Assembly: GCA_964510345.1 (NCBI GenBank)
Contig: CAZEBB010000002.1
Coordinates: 1-64,000, forward strand
From: JAAYQA01 sp964510345
Lineage (GTDB): Bacteria > Bacillota > Clostridia > Tissierellales > Peptoniphilaceae
Direction: 5' to 3'
DNA length: 64,000 nucleotides
Part shown: positions 59,434-64,000 of the stretch, in pieces
Layout of the letters: each line of letters starts with the position of its first letter
How positions within the stretch are numbered: the first letter of the stretch is position 1
Translations under genes and position numbers: made by a program
The notes under the pieces: model-generated
Told to the model about the DNA's origin: nothing
Databases searched by the model: none
What the model saw: only the letters and a program-made list of their open reading frames with translations

Positions 59434-59849
59434 TCGACTTCCTCCTTAAACTGTTGCTCCGTAAGTTCTGCCAAGGTCGTGTAATCGATCACGTCTCGGA
59501 TTCCTTCGTTGATTCTCTCCCATAAAACACGCGTTACGCACCCGTCACCTTTATAGCAAGTGCCACCTTCCAGACAGTCCGCATAGTTGAGGTCACCCTC
59601 CAAACTGCGAAGCACATCCCCGACGACGATCTCATCAGGCGATTTCGCGAGGACATATCCGCCGCGAGCGCCCCGGACACTCTCCACCAGCCCGTCGATG
59701 CGAAGCTTGCGCATCAGCTGTTCCAAATAATGGAGCGAGATGTCCTCTTCCTGCGAGATGGTCGATAGCGGTACCGGTCCGTTTTCATAGTGGTTGGCGA
59801 TGTAATGCATAGCGCGAAGGCCGTATCGGCCCCTTGTCGATAATTTCAT
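59430..59849 (-). CDS. iscR: Rrf2-family regulator IscR
   Basis: 139 aa. A winged helix (KLSTRGRYGLRAMHYIANH start, then SLHYLEQLMRKLR) is followed by three Cys at 92, 98 and 104 (C-x5-C-x5-C), the [2Fe-2S] ligands of IscR. It likely represses iscRSU when clusters are plentiful. GGAAGG precedes the ATG. First gene of the isc operon. Confidence 0.94.
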   Translation of the reverse strand: MKLSTRGRYGLRAMHYIANHYENGPVPLSTISQEEDISLHYLEQLMRKLRIDGLVESVRGARGGYVLAKSPDEIVVGDVLRSLEGDLNYADCLEGGTCYKGDGCVTRVLWERINEGIRDVIDYTTLAELTEQQFKEEVE

Positions 59850-59874
59850 GACTCAACCTTCCTTTGATAAATTA

Positions 59875-59903
59875 AGTCTAATATATCCGACCGTCTGTGT
59901 CAA
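59875..59903 (-). promoter_or_regulatory. isc promoter
   Basis: Minus strand: TTGACA (59898-59903), 17 bp, TAGACT (59875-59880). The -10 region TATATTAGACTTAAT is a plausible site for autoregulation by IscR, but no clear box is recognised. Confidence 0.65.
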
Positions 59904-59907
59904 GTAT

Positions 59908-59929
59908 AAAAAAGCCCCCAAATGGGGGC
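59908..59929 (-). terminator. Terminator on the minus strand upstream of iscR
   Basis: Minus strand: GCCCCC (59924-59929), loop ATTT, GGGGGC (59914-59919), then TTTTTT. No protein gene ends here; the only candidate transcript is family 2 copy 3. Confidence 0.8.
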
Positions 59930-60200
59930 ATAAGAGCATAGACAAAGGTGTAATTAACTGAATGTAAGTGCATAAGGGTTGCTATGTCAGGGGTGTCCAA
60001 CGAGCTCCAGCTTCGACTTCATCCTCTCGATACAATACGATGACGGTGAGGATTCGTCTCAGAGTCGCTCTTATGGACATCCCCTTCCTACGCAACCAAC
60101 AGCATCACAATCGCAGAGTTTATTTTCATAGACATTCATCAACAAAGCATTTGTCATCAGTCTGAAACCCCAAATGAGGGCTTCGCATATAGTCAAAGTA
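59930..60200 (-). repeat. Family 2 structured intergenic element, copy 3 (possible small RNA)
   Basis: The core is 59989-60085: outer stem AGGGGTGTCCA (59989-59999) with TGGACATCCCCT (60074-60085), and inner stem ATCCTC (60021-60026) with GAGGAT (60048-60053). On the minus strand the element begins near GACAAATGCTTTGTTGATG (about 60156) and runs to the terminator at 59908-59929. A diverged copy of the terminator neighbourhood recurs at 60167-60202 (CCCCAAATGAGGGC and following), like the 23-bp duplication around copy 1. No open frame is supported. Confidence 0.78.
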
Positions 60201-60342
60201 TACCAGATTGTTTTATTATGGATACCCCCTATGGTACGACATGGTGTCAAACTTTTCGTATCTATCCACGTTGATAAGTGAATATAATCTGTCGAAAATC
60301 TACCCAAATTACAGAGGTTCCAATAATGTGCTCACGATAAGG

Positions 60343-60954
60343 TTATTCTATAGAAATAATACCCCCATTCTCCATGGTAATCACCTGGTCGACTATATCA
60401 GTTTGATCCAGCGGATTTCCGTGAGATGCAATGACAACAAGCTTCCCGTTGACTTTTAATTCTCGAATCAATTCAGTCGCAATTTCTCGATTCGCTTCAT
60501 CTAGCGCATTGAATGGCTCATCAAGTAACACTGTATCCGGGTTTTCCATGACTGCTTGAATAATGGCCAGCCTCTGTTTCATCCCCAGAGAAAATGATTT
60601 GACTTTGTCATTTTTGTTTTCGTACAGTCCAAATCTTTTCAGTTCGGATTCAATCTCCTTTTCTCCTATAAGCTTATTAATGCCCGCTAGGAAACGTAGA
60701 TTATATTCTGCTGTTTCCTGTTCTAGGAATGTTGGATTCTCGATGATGACGCCAAACCGAGTCTCTGAATTCTCGTAAGTAACCTGCCCCGTAGAAGGAC
60801 GTATTAACCCACATAACAATCGTAGCAGCATAGTCTTACCGCATCCATTATGACCTTTCAGGACGTAGCATCTTCCCGGTTTCAATGATAGGTCGATGTT
60901 GTTTAGTACTGTTTTTCCCTTGATTTGTTTGGAGGCATTGAAAATTTCAATCAT
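60343..60954 (-). CDS. ABC exporter ATPase
   Basis: 203 aa. Walker A is GHNGCGKTMLL, the signature FSLGMKQRL, Walker B VLLDEPFNALD, and the switch His is in ASHG. It is short, as in ATPases of peptide or antibiotic exporters with separate membrane subunits (BcrA-like). The ATG at 60954 lies inside the end of the permease gene before it, with GGAGTGG upstream. Last gene of a four-gene operon. Confidence 0.88.
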   Translation of the reverse strand: MIEIFNASKQIKGKTVLNNIDLSLKPGRCYVLKGHNGCGKTMLLRLLCGLIRPSTGQVTYENSETRFGVIIENPTFLEQETAEYNLRFLAGINKLIGEKEIESELKRFGLYENKNDKVKSFSLGMKQRLAIIQAVMENPDTVLLDEPFNALDEANREIATELIRELKVNGKLVVIASHGNPLDQTDIVDQVITMENGGIISIE

Positions 60955-61585
60955 TTTTGTCCACTCCTATATATTCATATTTTACAATCCTAGAATATAG
61001 CAACCGCATAAGTAGCAACCCGATAAACGCCTTAATCATCACAACAAGAATCGGCGCATTCGTCATCCAGGGTGAATAAAAGCCGAGGATCGAAAAATAG
61101 GGTACCAACACGACCGAGTATTGAAGCAGGCCAAAAATAATCAGCATAAGAAAGGAAATCTGCTGAATTGAAACACCGCTCCATAACAAGATTCCAGATA
61201 CATTGCCCCATATCACCCAAGAAAGGAAAATTGAGATAAAAACAATAGTTCCTTTCCGAATATCATTTCCTGTGAAAAACATCGGTATATACATAGCTAC
61301 TTGCAGTGTAGCCAGCCTAAAGATCGGCTTTTGCAATAACCATAAAATAAACGAACGTTTGTCACCCAGCCGACTGAGTATGTATGCGCCCATCCTTTTA
61401 TACTCTTGAGTTTTATTCAGATACACCCAAATACCGATCCAAAAAATACTGACCAGCATCAGATACGGCATAATCAGTAGGCGCCCTTCTTCAAATGGAA
61501 AGAGAAGTCGCTCAAAAGCTGTACCTCCATAGCTCAGCCTTAAAACAATCAGTATTAACGCAAGGATAAAGGGAAAAATGATCAT
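60947..61585 (-). CDS. ABC exporter membrane subunit, third
   Basis: 212 aa with about six hydrophobic segments and short loops. No family motif is recognised. Start and stop both overlap neighbours by a few bases, so it is co-translated with them. AT-rich, like the whole operon. Confidence 0.7.
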   Translation of the reverse strand: MIIFPFILALILIVLRLSYGGTAFERLLFPFEEGRLLIMPYLMLVSIFWIGIWVYLNKTQEYKRMGAYILSRLGDKRSFILWLLQKPIFRLATLQVAMYIPMFFTGNDIRKGTIVFISIFLSWVIWGNVSGILLWSGVSIQQISFLMLIIFGLLQYSVVLVPYFSILGFYSPWMTNAPILVVMIKAFIGLLLMRLLYSRIVKYEYIGVDKND

Positions 61586-62226
61586 GTGAGAATCTCTTTT
61601 CGTGCTCCTATATACACCATCAAAGCGGAAAGTCCTATTAATAAACCTTCGAAAATATGGAAAAACGTCATTCTCGCTTCGTGCAATATAAAAGGATTAT
61701 TCGATGAGTAGAAAGAGTACAGGCTAAAAGCGATGCTAAAAAACCAGTGCATAAGCAAAGAGCACACTAACGCTATGGATTCTTTACCGATCCAAAAATA
61801 AAATGCCCAATAGACCATGAAAATGCTTATGCTAAAGGTTGCCAAGCGTGCCCATACTGCTACTAGATACCCTGTTGGTGTAATCTTCAGTCCAAACAAT
61901 AAAGCGATAACTGTAATAAATAGAAATAGGATGGAGCCAATCGTGGCACCGTGAATCATACTCTCTTTAACTACATAAGAAACTATCTTCTCTCCCAATC
62001 GAATACGAAATTCCGGTTGTAATAATGGAATTCTGTACAAATATAGAATCAATGCAAGGAAGATAGCAAGTATGAACCAGTATTGCGACAGCTCATCAAT
62101 ATTGCTTCGTAGGAAATCGCTATAATCATCATATTGAAGCCCGATTCTCCCTGTATATGAATGTAAATACACTTGATAAGCTGCAAAAAATGCAAGCAAA
62201 AGCAACCTTCCACGTTGTTTAGTCAT
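61582..62226 (-). CDS. ABC exporter membrane subunit, second
   Basis: 214 aa with about six predicted membrane helices, starting MTKQRGRLLLLAFF. The ATG at 62226 overlaps the stop of the first subunit (ATGA); the frame extends back to 62331 inside that gene without support. Distantly like ABC-2 type permeases; the cargo is unknown. Confidence 0.7.
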   Translation of the reverse strand: MTKQRGRLLLLAFFAAYQVYLHSYTGRIGLQYDDYSDFLRSNIDELSQYWFILAIFLALILYLYRIPLLQPEFRIRLGEKIVSYVVKESMIHGATIGSILFLFITVIALLFGLKITPTGYLVAVWARLATFSISIFMVYWAFYFWIGKESIALVCSLLMHWFFSIAFSLYSFYSSNNPFILHEARMTFFHIFEGLLIGLSALMVYIGARKEILT

Positions 62227-63095
62227 GGGAGATAATTCTCCGTAAATGCTTTTACATTTTGACGGCGCAGCCAGCGAAGAAGGATAAGTAATAAAGTGAA
62301 TGATAAACCAAGAGAAACTGGAATACCCCATAAGTGCATATTACTTAAATAAACATCGACAAATTCACCGACATATAGCGGTGAAAATGAACGTGACAAT
62401 ATTCCAATTACAGGGAACAATTTCCCTACAGTATCTGCCAGTAAAAGAATTGTAATTCCAAAAATAACTAAAGGAATTGCCTGCAAAATATATCTTTTGC
62501 GAATAAAAGTAGAAAAATGCAAAGTGATACCGTTAACTATCACCAAATATATTCCTAGCATAAAGAACTGGATGTACAAAAGACCAATTGCGCTAAGTGA
62601 GTTAAGTTTCAGGATTCCCAACTGGGCAGATCCTAATTCAAACCCATTCCAAATGAGAGAAGTGAAAAAAGCAGCGGTATAGCAGGTAAAAACAACGAAC
62701 AGTATGTAGAACGACTGCGCAAACAAAACTTCTCTGGAATAAGAAACATATTGCGTTCGAGTCATAACTATATTTCCATATCCGGTTTGAGTATCCTGCA
62801 AATACTGTGCAGAAAGAAAGATTCCGATGAATGCAAGTAATGCAAACACAGCGAAATCGTGCAACTCAGACACATAAATGAATTGCAATAAAAAGGTCAG
62901 CGCTTTGCTCTGAGTCACAATTTCTGTCGCGTTCTCGATATTCAAATCAGGTGTAGGATTCCCTAGTTGATTGGCTAAGTCAGTATAGTAAGAACCCGTA
63001 TGATAAAAACTGATGGAAGCTGCGATAACAAAGAAAACTATGATCATTATGGTATACCGGCTTCTTATCATTCGTAAAAATAATGATTTTCTCAT
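62223..63095 (-). CDS. ABC exporter membrane subunit, first
   Basis: 290 aa. One N-terminal helix, an extracellular loop of about 60 residues (SYYTDLANQLGNPTPDLNIE region), then five or six helices. This is the layout of ABC-2 permeases. GGAGG precedes the ATG at 63095. First gene of the operon, facing the XRE-TPR regulator. Confidence 0.72.
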   Translation of the reverse strand: MRKSLFLRMIRSRYTIMIIVFFVIAASISFYHTGSYYTDLANQLGNPTPDLNIENATEIVTQSKALTFLLQFIYVSELHDFAVFALLAFIGIFLSAQYLQDTQTGYGNIVMTRTQYVSYSREVLFAQSFYILFVVFTCYTAAFFTSLIWNGFELGSAQLGILKLNSLSAIGLLYIQFFMLGIYLVIVNGITLHFSTFIRKRYILQAIPLVIFGITILLLADTVGKLFPVIGILSRSFSPLYVGEFVDVYLSNMHLWGIPVSLGLSFTLLLILLRWLRRQNVKAFTENYLP

Positions 63096-63121
63096 GACTT
63101 CCTCCTGTAATCAATCTGTCA

Positions 63122-63140
63122 GGTAAGAACGTTTCTTATC
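63122..63140 (-). promoter_or_regulatory. Inverted repeat in the ABC operon promoter region
   Basis: GGTAAGAA (63122-63129), CGT, TTCTTATC (63133-63140), 7 of 8 pairs. It overlaps a weak minus-strand -10 (TAAGAA), 16 bp from TTGACT. A likely operator for the divergent regulator. Confidence 0.5.
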
Positions 63141-63306
63141 TGGGGCTAAAGTTGAGTCAATGTAGATAACATATACCCATCTGCTAGTTCTTCCTTATCT
63201 AATTATCATGATATGTGGAATAAAACGAAGAGGCATGGAATGGAATCCTTGACTAATCAAGCTAAATGTAATAACATATAATTTTAAAGAATTAAATTCA
63301 TTTAGT

Positions 63307-63335
63307 TGAGCAGGTGAAACCACCATACTATAAAA
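63307..63335 (+). promoter_or_regulatory. Promoter of the XRE-TPR regulator
   Basis: TTGAGC (63307-63312), 17 bp, TATAAA (63330-63335). Confidence 0.55.
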
Positions 63336-63369
63336 GCGATTAGTCTTATCCATTTGTGAGGAAAAGAAT

Positions 63370-64000
63370 ATGACATCATCATTCAGAACATGTCGGACTT
63401 GCGGAGAATTATTCGATTTGATTCGAATACAGAAAAGATGGACATATATGGAACTTGCGTTACAAGCGGGACTTGACGAGCGAACCATTCGAAACGTACT
63501 GTCTGATAAAGTTCTTCCTACTTTACCAACGATAGATGCAATATGCACAGCATTAGAAATCAATGCTATTTCTGTAATCACACAGTACTTAAACTCAGAC
63601 CAAAAATTTACGAACCAATTTACTGTAGTAGCAAACTCTCTATATAAATCACAAAGATTTGTAGAACTACAGGATCATATCGATAAAATCGGATCTATTC
63701 TTTCCTGTACACAATCCTATGCATCAGCTGTTTTACTAGCTAAATTGGAAGAATTTTACAAGGGTCTGATGTTAATAGAGGTTGACCAATTTATAGAAGC
63801 TAAAAAATGTTTTAATAACGCTCTTTCGATAGGTAAGGATAGCGAGTCACTACAAACTGATATCAGCTTAATGGATGCGAGAGTTTTAATGAATCGGGAA
63901 CTGATTGTTGTTTTGGATGGCGATCTGGATTTCGCAATGCATACATTTGAAGAATGCGGGATCATTTTACAGAAGGATTCGAACGCATATTGTACTTTGT
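63370..64000 (+). CDS. XRE-TPR regulator (PlcR/Rgg-like), 3' end missing
   Basis: 210 codons are visible before the window ends. An N-terminal Cro/C1-type helix-turn-helix (DLIRIQKRWTYMELALQAGL then DERTIRNVLSDKVLPTLPTI) is followed by helical TPR-like repeats from about residue 90, for example QFIEAKKCFNNALSIGKD. This layout is shared with peptide-responsive RRNPP regulators. A CRTCG motif lies at the very start. GAGGAAAAG precedes the ATG at 63370. It is divergent from the four-gene ABC exporter and may control it. Confidence 0.75.
   Translation, partial: MTSSFRTCRTCGELFDLIRIQKRWTYMELALQAGLDERTIRNVLSDKVLPTLPTIDAICTALEINAISVITQYLNSDQKFTNQFTVVANSLYKSQRFVELQDHIDKIGSILSCTQSYASAVLLAKLEEFYKGLMLIEVDQFIEAKKCFNNALSIGKDSESLQTDISLMDARVLMNRELIVVLDGDLDFAMHTFEECGIILQKDSNAYCTL

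Noticed and set aside
59989..60085. 6S RNA, riboswitch or T-box for family 2
   Set aside because: Three copies lie in unrelated intergenic gaps, not in leaders, and no conserved T-box or riboswitch core was seen. A 6S identity cannot be supported by sequence alone.

Overview
The window looks like the chromosome of a Gram-positive, amino-acid-fermenting anaerobe of the Firmicutes, most likely a Clostridia/Tissierellia-type bacterium of moderate GC. This is inferred from gene content, not from a marker tree. The signs are a teichoic-acid D-alanylation (dlt) operon, strong Shine-Dalgarno sites with several TTG starts, RNase J, IreB, YlbF and the familiar block alaS / ireB / ruvX / DUF1292 / fur / rnj. 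The catabolic genes (two-subunit Fe-S serine dehydratase, arginine deiminase plus ornithine carbamoyltransferase, glutamate dehydrogenase, oligoendopeptidase F, a polar amino-acid ABC importer) fit peptide and amino-acid fermentation. Superoxide dismutase and rubrerythrin suggest exposure to some oxygen. A probable selenocysteine-containing glutaredoxin implies a selenocysteine decoding system elsewhere in the genome.

Layout. 1-1.4 kb: 5' part of a von Willebrand A surface adhesin (minus strand, runs off the left edge). 1.8-5.9 kb: MarR regulator and a heterodimeric ABC exporter. 6.0-10.8 kb: orphan BlaI-type repressor, then dltABCD on the minus strand with a small dltX overlapping the end of dltD. 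10.9-14.1 kb: an operon behind an FNR-like box: CopZ-like metallochaperone, P1B ATPase with a CPG motif, Crp/Fnr regulator, Sec-glutaredoxin with a zinc ribbon. 14.2-21.2 kb: a zinc-ribbon membrane protein, a P-loop kinase, sdaAB/sdaAA, psuK/psuG, UspA, a CNNM/CorC transporter. 21.4-26.5 kb: amino-acid ABC importer, SIMPL protein, VTC-type polyphosphate polymerase with DUF4956 partner. 26.6-27.3 kb: sodA behind a Fur-type box. 27.65-31.45 kb: a small AT-rich island between a tRNA-Thr(CGT) gene and a duplicated copy of the tRNA 3' end, carrying two proteins of unknown role and a Fic AMP-transferase. 31.5-37 kb: rubrerythrin, then a five-gene operon of two TVP38 membrane proteins, an HdrD-like Fe-S protein and two glycosyltransferases, then a double-rhodanese lipoprotein. 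37-44.3 kb: arcA, arcB, an ECF-like sigma factor with its membrane partner, a YflT-like stress protein, PepF. 44.6-46.8 kb: a small membrane protein/XRE pair and gdhA. 46.9-59.9 kb: a long minus-strand housekeeping run (udk, U32 peptidase, methyltransferase, YlbF, RNase J, Fur, DUF1292, RuvX, Fe-S aldo/keto reductase, IreB, AlaS, AI-2E family exporter, IscU, IscS, IscR). 60.3-64 kb: a tightly coupled four-gene ABC exporter and a divergent XRE-TPR regulator that runs off the right edge.

Two unlabelled families of intergenic elements stand out. Family 1 (near 17.1, 36.1 and 39.4 kb) is an approximately 90-bp imperfect palindrome lying just after operon ends; one copy carries a 103-bp insertion that is itself hairpin-rich. 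Family 2 (near 23.9, 44.5 and 60.0 kb) is an approximately 250-bp element whose outer and inner stems are kept by compensatory changes, and each copy ends at a terminator-like hairpin in the same relative orientation. Family 2 behaves like a structured small-RNA gene or a non-autonomous mobile element. Together with the UGA-containing glutaredoxin operon, it is the most interesting material in the window.
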